Below, one piece after another: positions 17,207-26,357 of a stretch of 64,000 nt of DNA (position 1 is the first letter of the stretch; each line of letters opens with the position of its first letter). The stretch covers positions 1,550,001 through 1,614,000 of the forward strand of contig OZ246012.1 in the NCBI GenBank assembly GCA_965230615.1, given 5' to 3'. The notes beneath the pieces were generated by a model. That model was not told the origin of the DNA. It was given only the letters and a program-made list of their open reading frames with translations, and made no database searches. The DNA comes from G965230615 sp965230615. Its GTDB lineage: Bacteria; Pseudomonadota; Gammaproteobacteria; HTCC5015. The translations under genes and the position numbers were made by a program.

Positions 17207-18982
17207 CTAAAAACCAAGACGCCGCAACATGATAAACCAAAAGGTATCAATCGGCATAAATAAGAAATGGAATAACAGCGCCAATACGATGATACCAACA
17301 ACCATTACTATTAGGGCAATACGTAATATCTTGAATTTATTTGCCCGCTCTTGCTCTGTTTGTATATACGGTATTTCACACAGTGGCAGCTCCCCAATGA
17401 TATTTACAACGGCTTTCCGACCATGAATATTGCCATCAATAGCATCAAGTAGAAAAGCCAATGAGATACCTGCACCAATCGCAAAGCAAAAACCTAACAA
17501 CAAAATCATTATTCTATTCGGCTTAATTGGCTTACCAGGTAATAAAGGCTGTTCAATCAAAGTAAACCTTTCACCTTTACGCTCAATCTCCAATGACTCA
17601 GCCAGTCTGGCTTCCATTTGTTTTGCCTTAATTTCCCGATATTTTATTAAGGCATTGTCGTAATTACGTGATAAATTGTTATATTCCCGCTCTATTTGCG
17701 GTGTGGTCACTAAGCGGTTCTCAAAATCACTTAGTCTATTACGTAATAAACTACGCCGCCCTGTCAAAGATACAATTTCGTTTTGCGCAGCATCTAGATC
17801 AGCCTGCAATTGAATATAGGCAGGATTATCTGATTTTATAATGCGGTTGGTTTCTAACTGATTCTGACGTCGACTGTTAACCACCTCTTCTATTTCAGCA
17901 ACAGATTTTTCTAACTTAATAACATCAGGGTGATCGGCAGAGTATTTACGTTTAGCAACTGCTAGCTCTGTACGGATAGCGACTAGCCTTTTGCTAATTT
18001 CATCAGATTCCACATAATCCCCTGTTTCGGATCTTAGCGCTTCCATTTCCTTAACGATACGAGCAACATCAGGATGATCCGCTGAATAAGAGGCTGATAG
18101 CCTTACATATTCGGATTCGAGTATTTTCAAACGACCTGCAGGACTTAAAATACGCTCACCTGAGCCAGAGATGACTGTAGAGCTGGGATTAAGCTGAGCC
18201 AATTCTGCTGTTAGATAAATTTTCCTTTCTTGCACTAGGCGCAACTGTCGCGCTACCTCAAATAACTCTCTTTCTGTACGATCCATTAAAGAAAAGTTTA
18301 AATCGGCTAATTCAGGAAGATTATTAACATTCTTAGCTTTAAATTCAGCCAGCTTTTCTTCTAAGCCAGAGATCTCCTGCTCAAGCTTCCTCACTTCTTC
18401 AGAGAGAAACACAGATGTTTCTGCTGCCATTTCTGAACGGCTTTTTAAATTCTCATTTAGATATAAGGTTGTTAGCTCATTTGCTACTTTTTGTGCAGTG
18501 CCTGCTGCATTACTCTGATATGCTAACTTAAACGCGATCGTTGCTTGCACTGGGCGCCCACTACGTGGGTCAACCACATCTGCACTAATTGTATTAAGGC
18601 GAATATCAGATCGCATTTTTCTGATAATGACTTCTCTAGGCTCTTTCTCTCTTTCTTTCTTATAGATATCGTATTTTTGGATAACACTCCATAGATTATC
18701 TCTTGTCATCACGCGCTGACTAATAACTTGTATACGCTGATCAGCATAACTTGTGATTGTCGAACGTACTAAATCCTGTGGTATTTCCTGCTGCTCTACT
18801 AATATTGTTGACGATGACTGATAGATCGGGGGCAAACCGAAAGCTGCAGCTAAAACAATCAGAAAAATAACAAACATTGTGATTAATGCCTGATACTTTC
18901 GCCGCTTAATAACTAGCAAGTAGTCTTTTATGCCTTTAGGTGAATACTCCATTTCACTTGTATCTTGTAATATTGCCGCCAT
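17207..18982 (-). CDS. Wzz-type polysaccharide chain-length determinant, exosortase-locus subfamily
   Basis: This 591-residue inner-membrane copolymerase has a first membrane helix at about 34-54 after a short cytoplasmic N-terminus, then a Wzz domain with SSTILVEQQEIPQDLVRS. A long periplasmic coiled-coil region (about 190-460) follows, then the second helix near 505-530 preceded by the proline-rich LLPGKPIKPN. An extra C-terminal hydrophobic segment at about 553-585 is typical of the exosortase-linked form. The motif YSADHPDV occurs twice in the coiled-coil region, 50-odd residues apart, which suggests an internal duplication. It is predicted to set polymer length together with the adjacent CpsD-like protein and the export protein. 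Confidence 0.92.
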   Translation of the reverse strand: MAAILQDTSEMEYSPKGIKDYLLVIKRRKYQALITMFVIFLIVLAAAFGLPPIYQSSSTILVEQQEIPQDLVRSTITSYADQRIQVISQRVMTRDNLWSVIQKYDIYKKEREKEPREVIIRKMRSDIRLNTISADVVDPRSGRPVQATIAFKLAYQSNAAGTAQKVANELTTLYLNENLKSRSEMAAETSVFLSEEVRKLEQEISGLEEKLAEFKAKNVNNLPELADLNFSLMDRTERELFEVARQLRLVQERKIYLTAELAQLNPSSTVISGSGERILSPAGRLKILESEYVRLSASYSADHPDVARIVKEMEALRSETGDYVESDEISKRLVAIRTELAVAKRKYSADHPDVIKLEKSVAEIEEVVNSRRQNQLETNRIIKSDNPAYIQLQADLDAAQNEIVSLTGRRSLLRNRLSDFENRLVTTPQIEREYNNLSRNYDNALIKYREIKAKQMEARLAESLEIERKGERFTLIEQPLLPGKPIKPNRIMILLLGFCFAIGAGISLAFLLDAIDGNIHGRKAVVNIIGELPLCEIPYIQTEQERANKFKILRIALIVMVVGIIVLALLFHFLFMPIDTFWFIMLRRLGF

Positions 18983-19025
18983 GTTTAATATCTTTACTGT
19001 TATTTTATGGAGTTACTAAATGAAG

Positions 19026-20183
19026 TTACTGGCGATAACTAACGCCAATTCGCACGATATTAGCATCAGTCGAATCTGTACCCGCTTGACGCCGCTCACG
19101 ATATAGGTATGAGCTGTTTAATATCCAGCGTTCTGTAAAACGCCACTCGACACTCAGGCCCAGCGAGTTTATCTCGGTACTATTTAAAATATCCTGAGCA
19201 GCTACAATCGCCTGATTTTCAAGCCTGCTTGCCCATAATCGAGTATTAATTTTCTCATTGAGCCTTTTTGAGAAACTTATTTCTAATAAGTCTCGCTCAT
19301 TACTAGAGCCAACACTGCTTGGCTGCAAAGACCGCTCCGCCTTAAAGCGGATACGGCCATCAGTCAAGCGATAGCTCAAGTCAAAGTTTGCAGTATCATT
19401 TTTGTCTTCTTGCTCAAAGATAAAAATAAACTGTTGTATGGTTGATGTAGTCTGACGCCGCCCTAAACTTAAAGCTAAATCTAGCCTTTCTGAAAAGGCA
19501 TGATTTAACCCCAGAAAAAAGCCATCAGTATCCTGTTCATTGACAATAGCATCAGCCTTATAAGAGCTAGTATAAGCTGTTGCATTAACAGATGTTCTCT
19601 CAGTAAAGCTATTTACCCAGCCAATACTGAACGAGTCAATATCATAGTCTAAAAAGCCATTAACTAAACCATTTTCAAACTCTACTGTCGAGCTACTAAA
19701 ACTCGCTTGTAAAGAGTTTTTTAAATCTAGAAATGTACTGTAAGCTGCAGAGAACATTAAGCTTTGTCTAGGCACTCGAAAGCCAATTCGGCCAGAGTCT
19801 GTTAGCTCACTGGTACGCGTACTTGCATCGGAGTACTCAGTTGCAAAACTAAAACTATTGCGCTCTCTAATGATATCAGCCCTGATATCAAGATAACGAT
19901 CGTCGCGATCTAAATCTAATGACTCGTTTTCATCATTATACCGTGCGCTGTTATAGCGCGGATTAATACTAAGACTAAAGCTTTCACTGCGCAGACGACC
20001 ATCAGCCGACAGACTAAGCACTGAACCCAGGGTGCTTTCAGCATTGTCTTGAGTTGTAAGCAAGGGGTTGTCATCATATTCAGCCGACAGACTGCCCTCA
20101 TACTTAATCGACCAATCGTAGCTATATGCTGTCTTGGATATCATAAAGAAAACCAGTAGAGATAGCGTTTTAGTATTGCCCAT
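19026..20183 (-). CDS. Outer-membrane beta-barrel protein of the exopolysaccharide locus
   Basis: This 385-residue exported protein has a signal peptide (cleavage near residue 21, AYS-YDW). Many alternating hydrophobic/polar strands follow, such as FSLSINPRYNSARY, NSFSFATEYSDAS and RIRFKAERSLQPSS. It ends in IVRIGVSYRQ, close to the usual aromatic barrel end. It resembles the barrel proteins found beside the export gene in exosortase A loci, which are suspected to form the outer-membrane exit for polymer or to anchor it. It lies 19 bases after the export gene and 43 before the chain-length gene. No enzymatic motif is seen. Confidence 0.8.
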   Translation of the reverse strand: MGNTKTLSLLVFFMISKTAYSYDWSIKYEGSLSAEYDDNPLLTTQDNAESTLGSVLSLSADGRLRSESFSLSINPRYNSARYNDENESLDLDRDDRYLDIRADIIRERNSFSFATEYSDASTRTSELTDSGRIGFRVPRQSLMFSAAYSTFLDLKNSLQASFSSSTVEFENGLVNGFLDYDIDSFSIGWVNSFTERTSVNATAYTSSYKADAIVNEQDTDGFFLGLNHAFSERLDLALSLGRRQTTSTIQQFIFIFEQEDKNDTANFDLSYRLTDGRIRFKAERSLQPSSVGSSNERDLLEISFSKRLNEKINTRLWASRLENQAIVAAQDILNSTEINSLGLSVEWRFTERWILNSSYLYRERRQAGTDSTDANIVRIGVSYRQ

Positions 20184-20202
20184 ATAAGAGTCATTACTAA
20201 AC

Positions 20203-20781
20203 TTAAGGCACTATTACAATATCACCACTGAGCAGGATGATATTTTGTGCCAGGTTTTTGCCTTTTTCGATCTGGTTATAATTAAACTTGATGGCTTGTT
20301 GCTCGCCTTCAGCATTGCGCCTTAATATTTTGATATCGCTGACATTGGCAAAGGTTGTTGCACCACCGGCCATACTGAGCGCTTGCACAACATCGGTTCT
20401 GGCCCCCATTAAGAATTCACCTGGACGATTAACTTTACCAATCACAAAAACTTTATTACCTTGAGGGCGTACGACACTAGCCGTCACAACTGGGTCGGCA
20501 ATGTACTTGGATAGTCGCTGCTGTAGCTCGGCTTGTACTGCTGAAACAGTTTTTTGAAGAGTATTCACTTCCCCGATCAGTGGAAATGAAAACCGACCAT
20601 CTGGCTGCACCAGTAACTCCCGCTGTAGATCTTGCTCCTTCCATACGGCTATTGATAGCACATCACCCGGCTGGATTAAGTACTCATCACTTGCCTGTGT
20701 TACACAAATGTTAACAAAAGAGAACCATAGCAATATAACAGCGCTAAGCCTCATACGAGATTGTAATCGGATCATACTCAT
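20203..20781 (-). CDS. Polysaccharide export protein (Wza-like, short form)
   Basis: This 192-residue exported protein has a signal peptide to about residue 30. A polysaccharide export domain (YLIQPGDVLSIAVWKE, then VQPDGRFSFPLIGEV) is followed by one SLBB domain (VFVIGKVNRPGEFLMGARTDVVQALSMAGG) and ends at DIVIVP. It lacks the long extra SLBB repeats and C-terminal amphipathic helix of E. coli Wza. The cysteine near the signal end could be a lipidation site, but the lipobox is poor. It heads the operon 20781-15449, so its upstream gap (20782-20886) should carry the promoter. An alternative ATG lies two codons in (20775). Confidence 0.92.
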   Translation of the reverse strand: MSMIRLQSRMRLSAVILLWFSFVNICVTQASDEYLIQPGDVLSIAVWKEQDLQRELLVQPDGRFSFPLIGEVNTLQKTVSAVQAELQQRLSKYIADPVVTASVVRPQGNKVFVIGKVNRPGEFLMGARTDVVQALSMAGGATTFANVSDIKILRRNAEGEQQAIKFNYNQIEKGKNLAQNIILLSGDIVIVP

Positions 20782-20886
20782 TCAACTTATTTTTGAGTCA
20801 AAAAACCAGGCGGACGGGTATTATATTGCGGTTTTATGATAGTTATGTTTCAGCTACAAGGATTACCCCGTAGCATATGAAGAGAA

Positions 20887-20920
20887 ATAGTTGCGCATGC
20901 ACAATAATATGCGCAACTAT
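20887..20920 (-). terminator. Hairpin terminator after the PEP-CTERM gene at 20954
   Basis: A perfect 12-base stem (ATAGTTGCGCAT at 20887-20898 with ATGCGCAACTAT at 20909-20920) has a 10-base loop. It lies 34 bases beyond the stop of the minus-strand gene. The tail on that strand is only moderately U-rich. Confidence 0.6.
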
Positions 20921-20953
20921 CTAGCGGACAAATAAAATAGTGACTATGCGGTA

Positions 20954-21679
20954 TTAACTAGCTCGACGTCTAATTAACAAAACTGTCATAATAGATGATA
21001 CAAACAGCAAACCAAGTGTTGCAGGCTCAGCAATACTGACTGTGCCAATCTTTAATGCCACAGGTGAACCAATGAACTTCTTCTCTATAAACGCAAGCTC
21101 GCCCATTTGCTGAGTACTCGCTATAAGCACATTTTCGATAGCCAGCTCTACAGCTGCATCAACCGAAGACTTCCAGTCACCACTTGTTGTTGTATCAATA
21201 AATGCAGAAGCTTCCCAGTTATGAAAGCCTGGTGAGTTAAGCGCTGTGTTCGCTACGATTTGAGACGTTGTTACCTCAGCAGGATCTTCTACATTATTGA
21301 CACGCATTGTGCCAAATACGTCTACTGATGCACCAGCGCCACTGAGTAAATAGTCACCACGCTCAACCAAAGAAAACGAATCAAACATTAAATCATTGTG
21401 AGGGACAAGCGTAAGCACGATTTCACTAATGATCTCTGCTGCACTAAGGCCATCGAGCGACTGAGCAGAGAACTCACTTGGTGCAAAAAATATAGTATTG
21501 TTACTTATTTGAGGCACACCAAAAAGACTTAACTGAGTGTCATCATAAGTTAAGTCAAAATCTGAACCAAAGTCTGCACCAGACAATGTAATTAAAGCAG
21601 CTGATGCCATATTCGAAAATAGTAGCACCACAGAAAAACAAAAAGCGTGAAATAAAGTTTTACTTCGCATAACACTCAT
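20954..21679 (-). CDS. PEP-CTERM protein, paralogue of the next gene upstream
   Basis: This 241-residue exported protein has a signal peptide ending near SNMASA (about residue 27). The acidic beta-rich mature part contains SGADFGSDFDLTYDDTQLSLFG and FFAPSEFSAQSLDG. The C-terminal sorting signal is EPATLGLLFVSS, a hydrophobic helix and the basic tail LIRRRAS. It aligns along its length with the protein at 21864-22577, so the two are tandem paralogues. However, it has the classical E-P-A-T sorting motif while its partner has a VPVPGA motif. A probable exosortase substrate displayed or released at the surface; the biochemical role is unknown. Confidence 0.87.
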   Translation of the reverse strand: MSVMRSKTLFHAFCFSVVLLFSNMASAALITLSGADFGSDFDLTYDDTQLSLFGVPQISNNTIFFAPSEFSAQSLDGLSAAEIISEIVLTLVPHNDLMFDSFSLVERGDYLLSGAGASVDVFGTMRVNNVEDPAEVTTSQIVANTALNSPGFHNWEASAFIDTTTSGDWKSSVDAAVELAIENVLIASTQQMGELAFIEKKFIGSPVALKIGTVSIAEPATLGLLFVSSIMTVLLIRRRAS

Positions 21680-21770
21680 AATAATTGGCCCATCCTTAAA
21701 AAGGTCTATTCGCTTAGCTGAATTATAGCTGAAAAAAATAAACCAGGATTACTACGTAACTCACATTTTA

Positions 21771-21803
21771 CAAGCCCACTCTTATAAAGGAAGAGTGGGC
21801 TTG
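21771..21803 (-). terminator. Strong hairpin between the two PEP-CTERM paralogues
   Basis: A perfect 13-base stem (CAAGCCCACTCTT at 21771-21783 with AAGAGTGGGCTTG at 21791-21803) has a seven-base loop. It lies about 60 bases after the stop of the upstream paralogue. No clear U-run follows on the minus strand, so it may slow transcription or protect a 3' end rather than fully terminate. Confidence 0.6.
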
Positions 21804-21863
21804 CAATATATTGTTTCACTCATTAAATCCAATAAAACTTTTTTTGAAAAGTTTTAGAAGTTT

Positions 21864-22577
21864 CTACTTAAAACGTCTCATACGAAAGCCAAATAAGGCT
21901 AAACCTGAAGCCAATAGAACTAATGCACCCGGTACAGGTACAACAGTAACTTCCAACTCAATGGGGCTAGCAGCAAATTTCTTCTCTATAAACGCCAACT
22001 CACCATAGTCTTGTGTTGACGCAATCAGTATATTTTCGATAGTAAGCAAAACGGCTGAGTCAGTTGGTTGCCAATCACCCGTTGCTGCATCGATAAAGGC
22101 TGTCGCTTGCCAGTTATTTAAACCTGGTGTGGTTAATGGTGCATCAGCTGTAATATTACTGACACTTTCATTTAACACATCACTGATATTTCTGGCACGA
22201 ATTTGACCATTTAGCTGCACAGAGGCATTATCACCGGTCAAGATATAATCACCACGCTCAACCAAAGAAAACTCACTAAAAATAGAGTCTGAGTTAGGTG
22301 TTAGTGTCAGTTGGATGGTGCTATTAGTAAAACCCAAGCCTGAACCATCTGTCGAAGTTGCTGAGAACTCAGAAGGCAGGAAAGCAATCACATTGTTGCT
22401 GAGAATCGGGGTACCAAATAAACCCACCAACTCGTCATCATAAGTCACATCGAAATCTGAATTGAACAAGCTACCATCAATCGTGACGATATCTGCCTGA
22501 GCAGTGTTGCAAGCCAGCATTGTTACTCCAATAGCAAAAAGGTTTTTAACGCCTTTTTTTGAGAATAAACTGATCAT
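21864..22577 (-). CDS. PEP-CTERM-type protein (VPVPGA variant), tandem paralogue
   Basis: This exported protein of about 237 residues starts MISLFSKKGVKNLFAIG and has a signal peptide ending near NTAQA. The mature part has IDGSLFNSDFDVTYDDELVGLFG and AFLPSEFSATSTDG, closely parallel to the gene at 20954. The sorting signal is VPVPGALVLLASG followed by a hydrophobic helix and FRMRRFK. The frame extends to 22628, but the ATG at 22577 has GGGGAG seven bases upstream and starts at a normal signal peptide, so it is preferred. A hairpin separates it from its paralogue. It is a probable exosortase A substrate of unknown function. Confidence 0.87.
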   Translation of the reverse strand: MISLFSKKGVKNLFAIGVTMLACNTAQADIVTIDGSLFNSDFDVTYDDELVGLFGTPILSNNVIAFLPSEFSATSTDGSGLGFTNSTIQLTLTPNSDSIFSEFSLVERGDYILTGDNASVQLNGQIRARNISDVLNESVSNITADAPLTTPGLNNWQATAFIDAATGDWQPTDSAVLLTIENILIASTQDYGELAFIEKKFAASPIELEVTVVPVPGALVLLASGLALFGFRMRRFK

Positions 22578-22779
22578 TTGTCTCCCCACAAAAGGTTTGC
22601 AGTATCTTTTTAAAATGTACTCACCCAAGTACGGTAGCTAATATACCTATTGCTGCATATTAAAACTGTGAAACTTTGGTTAACGTTTGGTAATATATCT
22701 AGCTCATCAAAAAAATAAAGTATAATCAACCACTTAGAACAGCACAAAACTGTCACAAAAGATTCACATGTGTAAAATT

Positions 22780-23442
22780 TTATTCTACCGGCTGTTCACT
22801 CATGGTGGGCGCATCGAATGTATCACCACCGGCACTGGACTCATTTACCTGGTTCTCAACAACACTTTGTTCCAGAACAGGATCCGGCTCGACTTGTAAG
22901 TCTTCAATACGGTATTGGTAGTCTTGGATTAGGTTTTCAATTTTAACCTTTTGCAACTTAGTAAATGGCTCTGCCTTTGCTAAAGCTTTCCATACGCCTT
23001 TTTTCTGGTATTTTTCCAACATTTCTGTGTTCACATCAAACAGCTCTTTATTATTAGCAATGCACAAAGATAGCTTTTCTGAATATTGGTTGATCAGTTG
23101 CCCCTGGTTTTTCTGCTGAACCTGCATATCTCGGAATTTATCATTGGCCTGCAAAATCATTTCGCGCATCTGGCTATTCCGTGATTTTAAGGCATCAACA
23201 GTATTAGACAATTTTTTATTGCCCTGCTGAGATTTGCTTAATTGCTTTTCATTATCTTTTTTAAGCGCTTCGATTTCTTGCTTAAGCTTGGCATTCTCTT
23301 GCTGTAGCGTTATTTTTTCAGCGTTGAGCTGGCGAAGCATATACTGTGCTTTGGCCAAGGCTTCTTTGCTTTGTGCCATTGCCTGATGACTTATGCCAAA
23401 CAGCGGCGCGATTGTAATTAACAATAAAATGATTTTACGCAT
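22780..23442 (-). CDS. Periplasmic coiled-coil protein of the TPS-TonB operon
   Basis: This exported protein of about 220 residues has a signal peptide MRKIILLLITIAPLFGISHQAMAQ. A long heptad-rich coiled coil spans about residues 30-115 (QLNAEKITLQQENAKLKQEIEAL and further), followed by a more mixed region and an acidic C-terminus. There is one cysteine in LCIANNKELFD. The frame starts at ATG 23448, but AGGAG sits only one base before that and seven bases before the ATG at 23442, so the latter is likely used. It is the last gene of the run from the giant exoprotein, 34 bases after the porin gene. Proteins of this type occur beside ExbB/ExbD/TonB sets. A scaffold or bridge in the periplasm is inferred. 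Confidence 0.75.
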   Translation of the reverse strand: MRKIILLLITIAPLFGISHQAMAQSKEALAKAQYMLRQLNAEKITLQQENAKLKQEIEALKKDNEKQLSKSQQGNKKLSNTVDALKSRNSQMREMILQANDKFRDMQVQQKNQGQLINQYSEKLSLCIANNKELFDVNTEMLEKYQKKGVWKALAKAEPFTKLQKVKIENLIQDYQYRIEDLQVEPDPVLEQSVVENQVNESSAGGDTFDAPTMSEQPVE

Positions 23443-23482
23443 AATCATGCTCCTATAAAAACATGATGAAAATTAACTAAAC

Positions 23483-25150
23483 TTAAAACTGCAAATTGTA
23501 ATCCAACTGCCAAGTATCAATACCAAACGGTGCGCCATCAATCTCATCAGAACTTAGCAGACGTAGCATTAACCAGCTATTATCTGCCAAACCATATTGG
23601 CCGCTTAATATATAACCTTCAGCATTGGTACCACCCAAATGAAAATTTGAATCCGTATAAGCATCGACTACCGCATCACGCTCTAAACTTCTGTATGTAA
23701 TAGAAGCTCGCCAAGCATGGCGTTGTGCCACCTGAGACCAGCCAAACGATGCTTTTAATAAAAAGCCTTCGCTTTGTTCATCAATGATTTCACCTGTTCT
23801 TTGCAAAATCTCGTCCTGATCAAAGCCCAAATTCTTAACAAAGTCTGCCACTAGAGAAACTCGTTTGGCCGCCCCGGTGGGAATATCGTAAGTTACAGTA
23901 ATATTAGCTATATCGTAATCAGATGCTAAAGCCGCTAACTGGCCGCCGCTGGTATTAATATTAAAAAAGGTATTGCCCTTCTGGACAAAGTCTGGTGCTG
24001 TAAAATCATTTAAAGTGCTATTGGGCTCATTGATTTTACCCACTATATTACGGTAATCATAATAGGCAATAGCAAGCTTTAGCTGATTATCACTGTCATC
24101 TTTACCACCGTAAGCAAAACCAAACTGAAAACCGTAAAGCCATTTATCTTGCGAGTTTAACTCAAACTCTTCGATAGGAAATGCACCTAAACTAATAAAA
24201 GGATCAAAGCTGCCAGCTGCACGCGAAGCTGACTGTATTGGTCGATAGCTTGTCCATACACCATCAAAATTCAAGTCGTTATCCCATAAAAGATCTGTGC
24301 TTAACCATGGGTTTTGCATACGGCCTGCCTGAACCTGCCACTTTTTATTGCTACTTGCGAACTTATAATAAGCTCGATCCAATGAAAAATCGGCTGAAGA
24401 AAAAGAATCACCCAATGTATGATTATTGGATACTGGGTTATTACGATTACCCGTTGCCAAACGAGTAACAATTTGTGAAGTTTCGTTGATTTCTGCCGTC
24501 ATACCTAATCGCAAGCGTATACGCAGGCGATTTCTATCTTCGGTAGAATTCAAAAAAACATTTTGTCCTGCTGGGATTGCACCACCGGCTGCATTGATTT
24601 CGGCTATATCAACAAACTGATTCGCATTGTCCTCAGAAAACTGATCGTATTGATCACGTAAGCGAAAGTCACCTGACCACTGCATACGCTCAATCCAGGT
24701 CGGCCAAGCACCCGGCACACCCCAACGCTCTTTACTGGCTTTTTCGATGATATCTTTACTAACATCATCTGCCAGTTCTTTTTTAATTTCATCTCGAATC
24801 TGCTTACGAATATATTCTGGCACATAAGGTACGCGCACAATATCAGGCTCATCGGGTAAAGGCTGGTCTTTTTCTGAGGCTGGCACTACCTCAGTTGCTG
24901 CACCGTACTTTTCAGCAGCAGAGGAAGAAGCTTTTTCCAGCATTTCACGCGCTTTGCTTTGTGTAATAATACCTTCGTCAACTAACAACTTGATAAGCTC
25001 AACTGTTTTTTGCTGTGTTTCAAAAATATCTCTTTCCGTTAAAAACGATGCTTCTGTTTCGTCTTCTTGCTGAGCCGCAACAGGTAAGCATAGCGGCAGT
25101 GCAAATAGTACAATTGTAGAAAATAGAAGACCTTGTTTCATCAGAGCCAT
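23483..25150 (-). CDS. Putative outer-membrane porin of the TPS-TonB operon
   Basis: This protein of about 555 residues has a signal peptide (MALMKQGLLFSTIVLFALPLCLPVAAQ). An N-terminal helical segment (about 25-125) contains TVELIKLLVDEGIITQSKAREML, a feature of the family called putative porin in marine gammaproteobacteria. A large beta-barrel follows (GDFRLRDQYDQF, RLRIRLRLGMTAEI, FQFGFAYGGKDD), ending in DTWQLDYNLQF with a terminal Phe. The frame opens upstream at GTG 25201, touching the tonB-like gene, but the ATG at 25150 follows AGGT and starts at the signal peptide. Substrate is unknown. The helical part could be the contact with the TonB or coiled-coil partner (inference). Confidence 0.82.
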   Translation of the reverse strand: MALMKQGLLFSTIVLFALPLCLPVAAQQEDETEASFLTERDIFETQQKTVELIKLLVDEGIITQSKAREMLEKASSSAAEKYGAATEVVPASEKDQPLPDEPDIVRVPYVPEYIRKQIRDEIKKELADDVSKDIIEKASKERWGVPGAWPTWIERMQWSGDFRLRDQYDQFSEDNANQFVDIAEINAAGGAIPAGQNVFLNSTEDRNRLRIRLRLGMTAEINETSQIVTRLATGNRNNPVSNNHTLGDSFSSADFSLDRAYYKFASSNKKWQVQAGRMQNPWLSTDLLWDNDLNFDGVWTSYRPIQSASRAAGSFDPFISLGAFPIEEFELNSQDKWLYGFQFGFAYGGKDDSDNQLKLAIAYYDYRNIVGKINEPNSTLNDFTAPDFVQKGNTFFNINTSGGQLAALASDYDIANITVTYDIPTGAAKRVSLVADFVKNLGFDQDEILQRTGEIIDEQSEGFLLKASFGWSQVAQRHAWRASITYRSLERDAVVDAYTDSNFHLGGTNAEGYILSGQYGLADNSWLMLRLLSSDEIDGAPFGIDTWQLDYNLQF

Positions 25151-25202
25151 TTTGTTACCTATTTTATTCATTATATTAAAATCAATTACTGCCTCAAACA
25201 CA

Positions 25203-25856
25203 TTACAGCCTGGAGCTCACTTTAAACTTTAATGGCTGCGGCATTTCCAGCGGCGCTGGACCATTCATATCAGCTGCCTGTGCCAACAATAAGGCAATAC
25301 GTTCCTTAATAATCTTGACTTCACTTTCATCCCCAGAACGCTGCAACACATCAAACTTTTGAATGCCACCTTCAGGTGAAAACCAGATTTTTAAATTAAT
25401 TACATAACTTAATCTCTTTAATACCGAATCTTCAGCAATCAATTCATTGATGGTTTGCTTAATTTTGCTTGGATAGCCCCCACCTCGGCCAAACATACCG
25501 CGGCCACCCTTACGCCCACGCAAGCCAAAACTATCACCGGCACCAGTGCCATCAGCATCTAGACCTAAATCATCAGCCAAATCTTCGCCTGCTTCATCGG
25601 GCATTGCCTCTTCGATTTGCTCTTCAATAACTTCCTCTTCAACCTCTGGCTCAGGCTCAGGTTCGTCAGGCGGTGGTGGTGGCGGTTCTGGCGGCGGTTT
25701 AGGTGGTGTTATAATTGTGATTTGCTGCACTACCTTTTTTTTCTTCGGCGCACTATCAAGTGAACTAATCAACAGGTATATGCCTGCCGCGACTAAAACC
25801 ACCACAATACCGCCAATAATTAACGGTATATTTTTTGCCCAATATGACTTTGCCAT
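25203..25856 (-). CDS. TonB-like energy transducer
   Basis: This 217-residue protein has one membrane helix at about 10-31. A long proline- and glutamate-rich periplasmic linker follows (about 50-82, PPKPPPEPPPPPPDEPEPEP), then an acidic part and a glycine/arginine-rich hinge (GLRGRKGGRGMFGRGGG). The C-terminal alpha/beta domain (about 135-217) has YVINLKIWFSPEGGIQKFDVL, which fits a TonB/TolA C-terminal fold. The N-terminus lacks the usual S-x-x-x-H histidine motif of E. coli TonB. The gene follows exbD after 59 bases and precedes the porin. It should carry proton-motive energy from the ExbB-ExbD pair to an outer-membrane partner, most simply one of this operon. Confidence 0.82.
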   Translation of the reverse strand: MAKSYWAKNIPLIIGGIVVVLVAAGIYLLISSLDSAPKKKKVVQQITIITPPKPPPEPPPPPPDEPEPEPEVEEEVIEEQIEEAMPDEAGEDLADDLGLDADGTGAGDSFGLRGRKGGRGMFGRGGGYPSKIKQTINELIAEDSVLKRLSYVINLKIWFSPEGGIQKFDVLQRSGDESEVKIIKERIALLLAQAADMNGPAPLEMPQPLKFKVSSRL

Positions 25857-25915
25857 ATGCTTTTTCTAACCAGCACCATTATGTAAGTTGCAAGCCAAGT
25901 ACATTACCACGCACT

Positions 25916-26320
25916 CTATTTGACCAACTTCTTGGTCACCAGACCCAGTTGATTGATTTCTAAACGCCCCATTAAATCTAAGACATCAACAACTCGTTGA
26001 TATTGAATTTGCGCATCAGCTTTAATCACAACAGGCAAATCGGGCGTCACTGCTTTATATTGTCTCAACAGTGATTCTAATTCGTCTAAAGTGACAGGGT
26101 ATGTATCTAAAAAGATCGTACCATCCTGTGTAATAGTAACTGCCTTAGTTTTTGGCTTGGCTAAACTCGGTGTTGAACTGGCTTTGGGCAAATTAACTTT
26201 AATACCCTGCACGGTCGCAGTCGTCATAATGATGAATATAATCAATAGCACATAGGCTAAATCAAGCATCGGTGTAATATTGATTTCATCATACGGTTCA
26301 TTATCGTCTTGAACATTCAT
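25916..26320 (-). CDS. exbD: ExbD/TolR-family proton-channel subunit
   Basis: This 134-residue inner-membrane protein has a short cytoplasmic N-terminus, a single membrane helix and a periplasmic domain of normal ExbD length. The helix starts with INITPMLDLAYVLLIIFIIM and carries the key protonatable Asp20, equivalent to Asp25 of E. coli ExbD. The periplasmic part includes VTITQDGTIFLDTYPVTLDELESL and VVIKADAQIQYQRVVDVLDLM, the standard fold. It lies 37 bases after the fused ExbB gene and 59 before the TonB-like gene, so the three form one energising complex. Confidence 0.95.
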   Translation of the reverse strand: MNVQDDNEPYDEINITPMLDLAYVLLIIFIIMTTATVQGIKVNLPKASSTPSLAKPKTKAVTITQDGTIFLDTYPVTLDELESLLRQYKAVTPDLPVVIKADAQIQYQRVVDVLDLMGRLEINQLGLVTKKLVK

Positions 26321-26357
26321 ATGTCTATCTCTCGAAGTTAGATTAACATACTATGGC

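Noticed and set aside
25546..25869. Plus-strand Ser/Gly-rich frame
   Set aside because: It is the antisense of the proline/glutamate-rich linker of the TonB-like gene; low complexity explains the open frame.
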